In this document: positions 35,036 to 43,603 of the stretch, piece after piece
Numbering within the stretch: position 1 is the first letter of the stretch
Layout: the number at the start of each line of letters is the position of its first letter
From: Bremerella volcania
GTDB taxonomy: Bacteria; Planctomycetota; Planctomycetia; Pirellulales; Pirellulaceae
Assembly: GCF_007748115.1 (NCBI RefSeq)
Contig: NZ_CP036289.1
Coordinates: 434,001-498,000 of the forward strand
DNA length: 64,000 nt
Direction of reading: 5' to 3'
Translations under genes and position numbers: made by a program
The notes under the pieces: generated by a model
Told to the model about the DNA's origin: nothing
Database searches by the model: none
Seen by the model: the letters and a program-made list of their open reading frames with translations, nothing else

Positions 35036-35692
35036 CTACCTGGCGGAGGAAGAGCGGGGCTGCGGAAGCTCGCCGCTTCGCTCCGGGGCCGGAGCAAGGG
35101 CACTCAGCACGAGCGGACAAAACAGAATGACCGTACCCAGGCACGTTCCCGCCAGCAGATTACGAAAGAACGGCAGGGCACTCACGTAACATTGAACCAG
35201 CCCACTGAGGTCCTTCGTGTATTCCTCGAGGGTCAGCCAGCTACCGAAGTTGGAAACAACGAAGTAAGCCACACTGGCCAGCACACCCATGCCGATTGGC
35301 TTGATCCAGCTTCGATCGTTTCTCAGCACGTAACCCAAAAGGATCGTCGCCAGCAGGCAAAGATAGTTGAACGGAGTGCCAGGATAGAACGCCCAGTCCA
35401 GGTGACCGGAAGCCAGCCAGATGCCCACGTCGCTGGCAATCAAAGCCGCCAGCAGAAGGCCGGCCGCCGCATAGCGATTGGTCAACATCGCGCCTGCCAG
35501 CATCCCCACGGCCAAAACCGGCGTGAACGACCAGGGAAAGTTTTGCGAGAACCAGTCGTTTTGGGCCCCTATCGCCGTCAGCACGTAGGGGAGCACTCGC
35601 AGCAAAACGCAGTAGATCAAGCAAGCAACCACCACCAGCCAGACGCGCAGATGGTGGGTTTGCTTCATAGGAGGTTCAGAGGCCTGGGACAT
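35036..35692 (-). CDS. DUF6580-like membrane protein (putative ECF-type transport component)
   Basis: The 218-residue protein has six to seven hydrophobic segments, including LRVWLVVVACLIYCVLLRVL, FTPVLAVGMLAGAMLTNRYA and FNYLCLLATILLGYVLRND. The SLNFSP-like region here reads FPWSFTPVLAVGMLAG, and the GSWLTLEEYTKDLSGLVQCY stretch recalls the family known as DUF6580, small membrane proteins compared with ECF-transporter S components; this is from memory and not certain. The C-terminal 30 residues are polar. It lies 94 bp downstream of the PgsW gene on the same strand and may belong to that operon. A start at 35668 (MKQTHH) is also possible. Confidence 0.75.
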   Translation of the reverse strand: MSQASEPPMKQTHHLRVWLVVVACLIYCVLLRVLPYVLTAIGAQNDWFSQNFPWSFTPVLAVGMLAGAMLTNRYAAAGLLLAALIASDVGIWLASGHLDWAFYPGTPFNYLCLLATILLGYVLRNDRSWIKPIGMGVLASVAYFVVSNFGSWLTLEEYTKDLSGLVQCYVSALPFFRNLLAGTCLGTVILFCPLVLSALAPAPERSGELPQPRSSSAR

Positions 35693-35786
35693 GCCGCGAC
35701 TCTTTGGTTGTCAACTTAGGGAATCTTGAATTCCCTAAGTATCGACAACAATACCCCTTAACGTCAACCTTGCTGCCGTGGTTGAC

Positions 35787-36929
35787 TTACACCATGGGCT
35801 CTGGCGGGCCGCTGGTCTTCTTGGGGGAAGCAACCCGCAGCAGCCGGAAACCAACGTCGGAGCGAATAAAGCCGTACAGTCCGCCTACGATCAGCACCAG
35901 CAAGATCGCCGTCAGGACGCGGTTGTAGTCATTGACGATAAAGACGGGGCCGGAGCCAATTTCTGGATAGGTGGTCGGAGGAACGGGCAAACCATTCTGC
36001 TCGGCGATCAGTGCGGCATTGACGATATGAATCACCGGGATCCCTTCCCGAATGAATCGGGGGGCAACGCCATCGATCTGGTCGATGTTCGGCGGCGGCA
36101 GCAAGTTGACGCCGGTCTTGAACGATTCCTTGCCGAGGGCTCGCCCGGTCGACACGACCCCGCCGCCAATGTTGATGTAGCACTTGATCGGCTTCTGGGC
36201 CGCATTCTGTTGATAGAGCTTCATCCGTTCGTCGGCGCTGTCTTTGACACGCTTTTCGATCAGGGGCAGCTTGTTGTTTTCAATCGACTTGCGGATGATC
36301 TCGATGCCGTTTTCCGGCAGGCCCAGCCCGCGGTCGTTGTCGCCCCCCAGCGAAGCCGCGATGCTCCGCGTTTTAATGATTCCTTCGTCGTACAGGATTC
36401 GCTCCATGTCGATCCATAGCAGTTCCGGGATGTTGGCACCCCACTGCGAACTACTACCGGAGGCGATCACGATCGGTTTGGCACCCAGCGTTTCCAGGGC
36501 CGAGAACATACACAGGTTCAGCGCAGGGAACGAACCACTGATGCCGACCGCCACGACGTCCCCTTCCTGGACTCCGGTCTCTTTGAGCATGTCGACAAAG
36601 ATGGCGGCGAAGTTAGGGTTGGCCGAGGCCAGCTTCGAGGGCAAGTCCCCCACCATGCTGGTCACCGGCGAGTTGGTCAGCCCGACCATGCCGCTGCGGC
36701 CGGGGTCGAGCGTCGGATCGATCGCATAGCCCAGTTCGACGCGGGTCAGGTACAGCTTTTCCATCCCACGAGCCGCCATTTCAGTGGCGGCCAGCTTTTC
36801 ATCGTAATAGCGTGTCTTACGCTCGACGCGGACATTCTCGACGATCGCCAGCCCGGCCACGGCGACCGAGGCGATCAGCGTGAGGGCGGTGCGGGAAACA
36901 GTTTTTGGACGCCAGTAGATCTTCTTCAC
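35787..36929 (-). CDS. PgsW-like poly-gamma-glutamate system protein
   Basis: The start is a GTG at 36929 (VKKIYWRPKTVSRTALTLIA), overlapping the PgsC stop by GTGA; the much longer frame to 37481 only reads through PgsC in another frame. The 380-residue product has an N-terminal membrane helix (about 12-29), a soluble domain with MLKETGVQEGDVVAVGISGS, LETLGAKPIVIASGSSSQWGA and KCYINIGGGVVSTGR, and a C-terminal helix ILLVLIVGGLYGFI. It matches the poly-gamma-glutamate system protein I know as PgsW, found where PgsBC occur. Its biochemical role is not established. The gene is coupled to PgsC, and a DUF6580-like gene follows it. Confidence 0.85.
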   Translation of the reverse strand: MKKIYWRPKTVSRTALTLIASVAVAGLAIVENVRVERKTRYYDEKLAATEMAARGMEKLYLTRVELGYAIDPTLDPGRSGMVGLTNSPVTSMVGDLPSKLASANPNFAAIFVDMLKETGVQEGDVVAVGISGSFPALNLCMFSALETLGAKPIVIASGSSSQWGANIPELLWIDMERILYDEGIIKTRSIAASLGGDNDRGLGLPENGIEIIRKSIENNKLPLIEKRVKDSADERMKLYQQNAAQKPIKCYINIGGGVVSTGRALGKESFKTGVNLLPPPNIDQIDGVAPRFIREGIPVIHIVNAALIAEQNGLPVPPTTYPEIGSGPVFIVNDYNRVLTAILLVLIVGGLYGFIRSDVGFRLLRVASPKKTSGPPEPMV

Positions 36930-37417
36930 AGATGGAGTTCCGTACCGAAAGCGAGAATCAGGATCAGACGAATCGCGGTTGAAGCGATAAACAGGGCGCT
37001 TAGCGTTTCCACCACTCCTTGGCGATCGAGCCAGATGGCGATCAGACCGGGAATGATGTAGCCGATCACCTGGACAGGCTCGGCGGTTTCCAGCGGCTGC
37101 TGAATTTGCAGCGCCTGCAGCGGAGCAAGGGCCCAGACCGGCAGGGCATCGAACAGTGAACGTACCAGGAAACCAACCAGAATCATCAGCACCGTGCGGC
37201 GTTTGCCGTACACGATCACGATGTTGGAAAGCAGATGAATCAGAAAGAACGTCAGCAGCGAGGCCACCACGGTCATGCTGACATTCACCGGCTGATCCAG
37301 GAACAACGCAAAGTAACCTGGCACCACCATACCACCGGCGGCCAGTCCGAACAGTTCGGAAAAAATGAGGCTGACCGCCAGGCCAACCCCAATGGCAACT
37401 GTAATAATCCCCGTCAT
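36926..37417 (-). CDS. pgsC: Poly-gamma-glutamate biosynthesis protein PgsC/CapC
   Basis: The 163-residue integral membrane protein has five hydrophobic segments and is full length for CapC/PgsC. It begins MTGIITVAIGVGLAVSLIFSEL and contains GLAAGGMVVPGYFALFLDQPV, which includes the conserved GGxVVPGY motif, and YIIPGLIAIWLDRQGVVET. PgsC with PgsB forms the poly-gamma-glutamate synthase at the membrane. The start overlaps the PgsB stop (ATGA) and its own stop overlaps the PgsW GTG start, so all three are translationally coupled. Confidence 0.93.
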   Translation of the reverse strand: MTGIITVAIGVGLAVSLIFSELFGLAAGGMVVPGYFALFLDQPVNVSMTVVASLLTFFLIHLLSNIVIVYGKRRTVLMILVGFLVRSLFDALPVWALAPLQALQIQQPLETAEPVQVIGYIIPGLIAIWLDRQGVVETLSALFIASTAIRLILILAFGTELHL

Positions 37418-38607
37418 TTAAAAGTCTTCTGTGTACTGCGATTTGCGAAGTAGCGAACGACGTCGAGGCCGACGCCACCAATATTTGCGATCCCCATGAT
37501 CAGCGATGTTTTGCCTGAGTATTCCAAAAGAGTCTCGAAGATATCAGGCGCCGGCAGATCTTCGGCGAACACCAACTTCAGCGGATCGATGCCTGCTTCG
37601 GTGGCGGTTTTGGCGAAGATGTAGGTTCCGGTTCCGATCAGCACGTAATAGTCGGCCGGCGGCCAATTGGTGACTGATTTGCCCAGCTGCTGCGAGCGGT
37701 CAGGGCGGTCTTGCCGGCAGTTAACCACCATCACGCGGCGCTCCACTTCGGGATAACGCTCGAGGGCCATCTTCCAGATGCGTTCGGTCGATTCCGGATC
37801 GTTCGCGGCAAAACCGTTCACGAAGTGAATCTTGCGGCCGAAGAAGTCCATCTCGTGGGCGGTCATCGCACCGGGGTCCGGTTTGGCCTCCCACATGCCG
37901 CGCAGCGCGGTGGCGCGGTCGACACCCAGGTCGGCACACACACGCAGGGCGAGTGCCACGTTCTCGGCGTGTTCCACGTACATGAAGCCAGCCAGGTCGA
38001 GCGGCGTGATCTGCTCGACGTCTTCTTCGCTGATGGCAATCAGTTGGGTTTGCCGGTCTTTGCTGGCATGCTCGAAGACGTCAAGGTGGTCGCGCTCGGC
38101 GGTGAACAGTTTCGTTTTCACCGGTACCATGCCGGCCAGCGCCCAGGCCACGTCCTTTTCCGTCGGCCCCATCACGTCGAGATGGTCTTCGCGGGCATTG
38201 GTGATCACGCCGTGCGTGGCTCGTATCAGCTTGTTTTCGCACAGCCACTGCAGGTTCGGCCGCAGGGCCATGCACTCGATGACCAGAGCTTCCGCTTCAA
38301 ACTCGACGGCCATGTCGACAATGCGGACCTGCTCGATTACGTTGGCCCTCGAGGGGCGAAACACCGGGTACTCGGTACCGCTGGGAACAATCATCCGGGG
38401 GAGCGTGCCGGTCGTTTTGCAGCACGTGCGTATGCCGGAAGCACGCAGGCCGGCCGCAATCAGCCGGGCCACGCTTGACTTGCCGCGGGTGCCGTTGACG
38501 TGCACGCGGATGGGTATCTTGGCGAGCTTTTGCCGATGCCGGTACAGCTCCCAGATCCCGTACCCGATCAACAGACCGGTGGTGATCAATAGAACAATCG
38601 TAGCCAT
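37414..38607 (-). CDS. pgsB: Poly-gamma-glutamate synthase PgsB/CapB
   Basis: The 397-residue protein starts with a membrane helix (MATIVLLITTGLLIGYGIWEL) and then shows the Mur-ligase-type ATP-binding loop IRVHVNGTRGKSSVARLIAA (Lys of GTRGKSS about residue 42). VIECMALRPNLQWLCE and GVITNAREDHLDVMGPTEKD provide the Glu and His/Asp motifs of the amide ligase core, and RVMVVNCRQDRPDRSQQ follows. This matches CapB/PgsB, which forms the gamma-linked glutamate chain using ATP. It is the first gene of the operon. No PgsA/CapA, PgsE or depolymerase gene is found in the window. The ribosome site is weak. Confidence 0.93.
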   Translation of the reverse strand: MATIVLLITTGLLIGYGIWELYRHRQKLAKIPIRVHVNGTRGKSSVARLIAAGLRASGIRTCCKTTGTLPRMIVPSGTEYPVFRPSRANVIEQVRIVDMAVEFEAEALVIECMALRPNLQWLCENKLIRATHGVITNAREDHLDVMGPTEKDVAWALAGMVPVKTKLFTAERDHLDVFEHASKDRQTQLIAISEEDVEQITPLDLAGFMYVEHAENVALALRVCADLGVDRATALRGMWEAKPDPGAMTAHEMDFFGRKIHFVNGFAANDPESTERIWKMALERYPEVERRVMVVNCRQDRPDRSQQLGKSVTNWPPADYYVLIGTGTYIFAKTATEAGIDPLKLVFAEDLPAPDIFETLLEYSGKTSLIMGIANIGGVGLDVVRYFANRSTQKTFK

Positions 38608-38983
38608 GGGGCCTAGGCGATGGGGCGCCTAAAGGTCCTCGGAGAGTCACGGTTCGCGGCAAGGGTCATCCCGAGGACCGACCTGCCACTAAGCACTGGT
38701 GCGTGCTGGAAATCACCGCGAGAACGATCGACCCGTTCCGCCTGAAACGCGCCTGAGCCGGACCTATTTTGGGGGAGGGGAGAAGCCCTCTTAGAAATAC
38801 AGTCCGCTGTCGATTTCGGAAGTATGTATCGTTTTTCGTAGGCGTCAACTGGAGGAAATATCCCCAGCGCGAAAAATAACCAACAATGTGTCCTTCCGCA
38901 GGCAGCCCTTCTTACGAAGCGAGCCCCAGATGGTTCACCACCTGGGGCTCTCGCTCGGCTTTCCTGAGTTTGTTAACAACTTG
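38608..38983. other. Intergenic region between pgsB and the VIT/VWA gene
   Basis: About 375 bp with no credible gene. It should contain the pgsB promoter in its upper part and holds the terminator of the VIT/VWA gene at 38921-38950. A 60-codon minus-strand frame at 38666-38848 has no support. Confidence 0.5.
38921..38950 (-). terminator. Terminator-like hairpin after the VIT/VWA gene
   Basis: GAGCCCCAG (38921-38929) and CTGGGGCTC (38942-38950) pair perfectly over a 12-nt loop, about 35 bp past the stop at 38984. The T-tract on the minus strand is weak. Confidence 0.65.
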
Positions 38984-41326
38984 TTACTTAATCAGGTAGT
39001 TTTTGCCACGCAGCCAGACCATCAGCGTTTCGTCGGCTCGCTGCTGTGATAGCACCTGATTTTCCTCCTTGGTGTTCTCGGCGACCAGGTCGAAGTACTC
39101 CTTACTGAAGCGTTTGATTTCGACAATTATCGATTTATTCTTAGTCAGCTTCACCGCCGATTCCTCATCCATCCACATATTTTCGCGGTAGAAGAGGGTC
39201 TTGTTGCCCACGTTCCGAACCGACTCGACGACCTTATATTCGTCCGTTTCGGTATCCTGAACGGCCAAGCCGTATGCGCCGCTCTCAAAGGAACTTGGTC
39301 CGGCCACGCCGCCTGAGGCAGCCCGATCAGCGCTCATGGCTTTCGCCGGAGCGGACTCGGCCGCCGGGGCATTCTGAGCGTTCTGGTATCGCTGCTTGAA
39401 GTCACGCTGCAGGAATCCCGACCGGCCTGAGACCTCGGCCAGCTTCTCGGTTTCGGCTCGCAAGAGGCTCAAGCTCATGCTGCCGCCGAAGCGAGCGTCG
39501 GCCAGTTCTTGCACCGATTGGTTCTCATCGGCCAGGAAGCTGGTGTACGGCGTCAAAATGCCGTGATCGGTGGATAGTCGAACCAGTTCGGTCATCAACT
39601 CGTCATTCTTTCCGTTGAGGTCCATCTCGTCGATGATCTCACCGATGCGGCGAATGGCCCACAGCTTCTCGACGAACGCGTTGGACTGGTCGCTACTCTC
39701 TTGGACGAAGTCGGCGGGGAAGTCGAATCTCTCCTTTTCGCCGTTCACCGTCCCGGTGATGGTGATCTTGGCTTTGCCTGCCTTCTTGTACCGGCCCACT
39801 TGAACCAGTTGCTCTCCGTCAAACAAATCGACCACTTCCTTGGGGAGCAATCGATTGACGAAGTTCTGCCCGCCATCTTCCAGGTCGAACTTGATTTTCA
39901 CATTGGTCATCACCGGGGCGTTGATCTTCCGGTACAGTCGTGCGACGTGTTCCTCGAGGTCTTCATCGGGACGCACATACTGGCTTTGTCCCTTGATCTC
40001 ACGTGACAGCCGATCCATCAGACGGCTGTTCACATCGAAGCCAACCCCGAAGTTGATCATCCGGGCATCGTAGCTGTTGTTGCCCTTGGCGTGCTCGACG
40101 ATCTTCATCTCGTTCGTTTCGCCATGCGTCGGCCGACCATCGGAAAGGAACAAGATGTAGCATGGGCGATCGTCGTCCTGCACCATCTTCATGGCCGAGG
40201 TGAGCGCGCCGTCGATGTTGGTGCTACCGCCGGCGTAGAGTCCATCGACAAAGCCGATCGCTTCGGTGATGCTCTTCTTGTCGGCACTTTGCAGTTCCGG
40301 TCGAAAGCTTTCGACGTCGCTGTCGTAGGCGATAATGTTGAACAGGTCTTTCTCGTTCAGGTGGTTCAGCACGTACTTGGCAGCCTCGCGTGCCTGGTCC
40401 ATCTTCTCGCCGCTCATGCTGCCTGAGCGATCGACGACGAACAGCACCGTCTTCTTCACCGCTTCAGCCATGTCGTCACGCGGTGGTGGCGAGGCGAGCA
40501 TCAGGAAGAAGCCTTCTTCGTTCTTGTTGGGGCGGTAGCTGATCACGCTGGCCGAGAGCTTTTCGTTGTTGCTCTCGAAGAACAAGCGGAAGTCGTTGCT
40601 GGGGATGTAGTTCTCTTTCTCGAATTTGACGACGGCCCGCTTGTTGCCGTTACGGCTAATGTCGACCTCGTGCGTGGGGCTGTAAATGCTCTTCAGCTTC
40701 TGGCTCGCTTCGATCGCCAGGCGAACCTTCACCTTCTCGACCGGCTTGTCGGTATACTTGGCCGTCGACAGCGGGAAGAGAAAGTCGGTCAGCCGGCCAT
40801 CCTTCTTCAGCAGCTGTGAGTAGGTGATGTTCACCTCGCGGCTCGCCCCGGCGGGAACTGGAAAGACGCTCGTCTGGAACATGCCGGTGCCGGTCCATTC
40901 CAACAGGGCCGGGTCTTTGTTCGAGCGAACGATCGATTCATAAACCTCGCGGGCCTTATCCTTAGGCAGCAGCTTGGCCGGGAATTCCTTCCCGTCGACC
41001 ATCAGCGTCAAGCTGTCGATCGCCCCGTCGTACGGCAGTGGAAAGAGGAACGAGACCTCCATCTGACGGCTGCCGGTGTTGGTAAATTCCTGAGCCACTT
41101 GTACTTGCGCGACTTGATCTTTGATGTTCGCGTTCACTTCCAGCTTCGAGATCTTGTACGAAAGCTCAGGCTGGGGGGCTGGGCGTGGTCTGGGGATCGG
41201 CCGGGGCAAGGGATGCGGGTGCGGGTGATGGATCACGATCACCCCCTGGGCCGTCGCCACGCTGGCCGAAAATACGAGACAAAGTGCTGTCAGAAAAGAA
41301 GTTGCGAGAAGTGCTGTCCGGGTCAT
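38984..41326 (-). CDS. Secreted VIT and VWA domain protein (inter-alpha-trypsin-inhibitor heavy-chain-like)
   Basis: The 780-residue protein is read from ATG 41326 (MTRTALLATSFLTALCLVFS) with GGGAGA upstream. A signal peptide to about residue 27 is followed by a His/Pro/Arg-rich stretch (HHPHPHPLPRPIPRPRPAPQ), then a VIT domain (about 55-180) with MEVSFLFPLPYDGAIDSLTL. A VWA domain carries the MIDAS motif FVVDRSGSMSGEK (about 297-309). The C-terminal 250 residues are Ala/Ser-rich with a Glu/Lys pattern. Such proteins bind metal ions and partners outside the cell or in the periplasm. It has no close partner gene; its role is unknown. Confidence 0.9.
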   Translation of the reverse strand: MTRTALLATSFLTALCLVFSASVATAQGVIVIHHPHPHPLPRPIPRPRPAPQPELSYKISKLEVNANIKDQVAQVQVAQEFTNTGSRQMEVSFLFPLPYDGAIDSLTLMVDGKEFPAKLLPKDKAREVYESIVRSNKDPALLEWTGTGMFQTSVFPVPAGASREVNITYSQLLKKDGRLTDFLFPLSTAKYTDKPVEKVKVRLAIEASQKLKSIYSPTHEVDISRNGNKRAVVKFEKENYIPSNDFRLFFESNNEKLSASVISYRPNKNEEGFFLMLASPPPRDDMAEAVKKTVLFVVDRSGSMSGEKMDQAREAAKYVLNHLNEKDLFNIIAYDSDVESFRPELQSADKKSITEAIGFVDGLYAGGSTNIDGALTSAMKMVQDDDRPCYILFLSDGRPTHGETNEMKIVEHAKGNNSYDARMINFGVGFDVNSRLMDRLSREIKGQSQYVRPDEDLEEHVARLYRKINAPVMTNVKIKFDLEDGGQNFVNRLLPKEVVDLFDGEQLVQVGRYKKAGKAKITITGTVNGEKERFDFPADFVQESSDQSNAFVEKLWAIRRIGEIIDEMDLNGKNDELMTELVRLSTDHGILTPYTSFLADENQSVQELADARFGGSMSLSLLRAETEKLAEVSGRSGFLQRDFKQRYQNAQNAPAAESAPAKAMSADRAASGGVAGPSSFESGAYGLAVQDTETDEYKVVESVRNVGNKTLFYRENMWMDEESAVKLTKNKSIIVEIKRFSKEYFDLVAENTKEENQVLSQQRADETLMVWLRGKNYLIK

Positions 41327-41428
41327 GGGGGAGTCTCCCAAGCGAAGAAGTGCATAGCCTGTTCTTCAATGAGACGAAGCTCCCTGGCGTGCGGTTTTAA
41401 AGAACTGACAGCTTTTCTGAGACCGCCC

Positions 41429-42118
41429 CTAGGCGGCCTTCCTGCCGGCACCGCTACGCTGCTTCTGATAGAGGATCGCGTTGCCTTCCTTGCCGACCAC
41501 ACCTAAAGCGCCGGTCTTTCGCAGCGTGTAGACCATCTTCTGAGCGATCCACCGCGGCCGCCCCAGGCCGGTGGCCACGTCGCCGGTGTGGAACTGCTTG
41601 GGCAGCCCGGCCGGCAGGAGCTTCAAAAGGTCGGAAGCTTTCTTGAAGCGGTGGGCCGAGACGATCTCGGTCAGGGTTTGATCTTCGACGACGAAATCGT
41701 TCTCGCGCCGCCGCCGCCGTTTGCCATGCCCCGGGTAGCGGATCTCCTCGATCTCGACCAGCGGAATCTCGAGCGTGAGGTTCTCGTGCGGGAAGACGTT
41801 GGTGAAGTGGACCAGCTCTTCAAACACGCTGTACACGTCGCACCGCTTGGGGCTGTAGCGAGCCGAAACGATCTGCCCCCCTTTTTTATCGCGGCGAACG
41901 ACCTTCTTCCGAGCCACAATCGGCTTCACGACCCGCACCTTGTGGCTATCGCACAGCTCGCGAATTTTATCCCGAATCGCCGCCAGGCCTGACCACTGCA
42001 CCTCAATCAACTGCCCGCGAGCAACGGCATCGATGATATACCGCCCGAGCCGAACCTCGGTCTCGGCTTTCTTACCGGCGTAATGGGCCTTCAGAGCTTT
42101 GTGGAGTGAGGTTTCCAT
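41429..42118 (-). CDS. PD-(D/E)XK-nuclease-like protein of unknown function
   Basis: The 229-residue cytoplasmic protein begins METSLHKALKAHYAGKKAETEV and contains RLGRYIIDAVARGQLIEVQ, which has the D-xn-E-x-Q spacing of a PD-(D/E)XK nuclease core (Asp30, Glu38-Val-Gln40). A basic segment KPIVARKKVVRRDKKGG and an Arg run HGKRRRRRE suggest nucleic acid contact, and the C-terminal WIAQKMVYTLRKTGALGVVG looks like a winged helix. I recognise no named family with certainty. It has no restriction-methylase neighbour. It is oriented away from the following small plus-strand genes. Confidence 0.65.
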   Translation of the reverse strand: METSLHKALKAHYAGKKAETEVRLGRYIIDAVARGQLIEVQWSGLAAIRDKIRELCDSHKVRVVKPIVARKKVVRRDKKGGQIVSARYSPKRCDVYSVFEELVHFTNVFPHENLTLEIPLVEIEEIRYPGHGKRRRRRENDFVVEDQTLTEIVSAHRFKKASDLLKLLPAGLPKQFHTGDVATGLGRPRWIAQKMVYTLRKTGALGVVGKEGNAILYQKQRSGAGRKAA

Positions 42119-42225
42119 CCGTGGAAATGGGCTGGTTAGTGGCTGAATTGGTAGCGAAAGGATACCTTGTAAGTGATATCGGCGAACAACGATAGACGAA
42201 TTGTCGGCACATCGAGGTCACGAAC

Positions 42226-42525
42226 ATGACCACGGACGAACATCAGGCACTCGCGGATGCTATCTCCGCCTTTGTTGCCACCCGTGAATTGCGTTTCGAT
42301 CGATGGCAGATTCTTTCGGTCGAGATCCCCGATCCAACGCAGGGTGCCCAGCATGTCGTTGTCAATTTTTCAGAGTCACCCGATCAGATTGAGCAGGCCA
42401 TCAAAGACAATCCCGATCAGGCCGAAGAGATAAGAGAATTCTTGACGCCTGGATGGGATGCTCGGTTGACCATTTGTGATGGTAAAGTGACTGGCTTGGA
42501 GTGGATTGGGATCGATCTGTGTTGA
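42226..42525 (+). CDS. Hypothetical small acidic protein
   Basis: The 99-residue product is soluble and acidic, with no signal peptide or membrane segment. It contains EIPDPTQGAQHVVVNFSE and SPDQIEQAIKDNPDQAEEIREF, then a short beta-like ending LTICDGKVTGLEWIGIDLC. I do not recognise it. GAGGT precedes the ATG by about 8 nt. Its stop codon overlaps the ATG of the downstream HTH-protein gene (TGATG), suggesting a two-gene unit. It could be a partner of the HTH protein, but it does not look like a HigB/RelE toxin. Confidence 0.6.
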   Translation: MTTDEHQALADAISAFVATRELRFDRWQILSVEIPDPTQGAQHVVVNFSESPDQIEQAIKDNPDQAEEIREFLTPGWDARLTICDGKVTGLEWIGIDLC

Positions 42526-43013
42526 TGGCTGGATATGGTGGGAATGTCAGTGGATGCGGCCACGACTTCGCGCTAGAATCAAACGGTGGTCAGATCATAA
42601 AAACAAATCACGAAAAACTCCCCGGCCGCTTCGAGGACCTAGTGGCCCTGATGTCGCCGCGTGCCGTCACCGATGAGTCGCACCATGAAGAGACGCTCGA
42701 AATGGTCGATCGGTTAATGGCTATCGCTCGGCACACCAAGGGGCAGGCCATTTACTTGGAAACGTTAGTGCAACTGGTCGAAGCTTACGAAGCGAAGCAC
42801 CACGCGATCGAAACGAGCGATATTTCCGGCATCGAACTCTTACGGAACCTGTTGTCGGAACATGATATGAACGCCTCGGACCTTGCCCGACTTTTGGGCG
42901 TTCATGCGAGCATGGGCTCGAAGTTGTTGAAGGGTGACCGGTCACTGACTGTGGAGCATTTGCAGAAGTTGGCGAAGCGATTTCAGGTTCGTCCTGAATT
43001 GTTTATGGGCTAG
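42525..43013 (+). CDS. HigA-type helix-turn-helix protein (COG5499-like), unusual start
   Basis: The conserved part (from about residue 32) matches the HigA/COG5499 antitoxin-like family: KLPGRFEDLVALMSPRAVTD, EMVDRLMAIA, QAIYLETLVQLVEAYE, then an XRE HTH around NASDLARLLGVHASMGSKLL with LTVEHLQKLAKRFQVRPELF. The start is uncertain: the ATG at 42525 overlaps the upstream stop, but its first 30 residues look non-coding-like, while a later ATG at 42651 would cut into the conserved domain. The 162-residue product probably binds DNA. No HigB-like toxin gene is adjacent, so it may be orphaned or paired with the 99-residue protein. Confidence 0.72.
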   Translation: MAGYGGNVSGCGHDFALESNGGQIIKTNHEKLPGRFEDLVALMSPRAVTDESHHEETLEMVDRLMAIARHTKGQAIYLETLVQLVEAYEAKHHAIETSDISGIELLRNLLSEHDMNASDLARLLGVHASMGSKLLKGDRSLTVEHLQKLAKRFQVRPELFMG

Positions 43014-43105
43014 AGGCATCACTGTGCCTAAGGTGACTGCGGCGTTCACTACCGACTGTCACGAAGTTAACGTCGATAGACTTTTCAATTAGTGAGTATG
43101 ACTTT

Positions 43106-43534
43106 GTGTCACTCAAACAGATAACAATCATCGACATCCTTGTGCTTCAAGCCGGATGCCTGATCACGTTCTTTCTGTATCCGCACATGGAACTGATTGG
43201 TATTGGGATTCTCTGCTTTGTTGGATCATTCCTGGCAGCAAGGGATACATTTGATTGGCTTGATAAGAACGGCGGACAAGAGATGGAGCCGCTGATTTGT
43301 CACGTATGCTATCGAACGGTAGGGGCACTCATTGGTGCGGCGTTTGGCGGGGTACTGGGGTTCGTCGTAGCAGTGGTTATTCTTTTACTTGGGATCGCCT
43401 CGCTAGAGGTTAGTTTCGATGTGTTGTGTTTCACGTGCCTTCTAATGGCGACAATGGGTGGAAGCTTCCTAACGGTTGGGCGACGAATCTCATGGGTTAC
43501 CGGGCTTGTTTACATAAGTGTAATGTCTGGCTGA
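43106..43534 (+). CDS. Small membrane protein, unknown
   Basis: The 142-residue frame starts with GTG at 43106 (read MSLKQITIIDILVLQAGCLI). It has three to four strong hydrophobic segments at about 8-24, 28-46, 72-95 and 101-121, with a short polar loop DTFDWLDKNGGQEMEPLICH. I do not recognise the family. Its base composition is AT-richer than the average for the window, as for the neighbouring 42-kb small genes, suggesting accessory DNA. No ribosome site is clear. Confidence 0.55.
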   Translation: MSLKQITIIDILVLQAGCLITFFLYPHMELIGIGILCFVGSFLAARDTFDWLDKNGGQEMEPLICHVCYRTVGALIGAAFGGVLGFVVAVVILLLGIASLEVSFDVLCFTCLLMATMGGSFLTVGRRISWVTGLVYISVMSG

Positions 43535-43603
43535 GCCACGTACCGCCTGCCAAGAAGGCCCCCAAAGCCCAGGCCTCCTTGACGAACCAGCAGCACACCA
43601 AAA

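Noticed and set aside
36930-37481. N-terminal extension of the PgsW frame
   Set aside because: It reads through the PgsC gene in another frame and is low-complexity; the GTG at 36929 overlaps the PgsC stop and is a better start.
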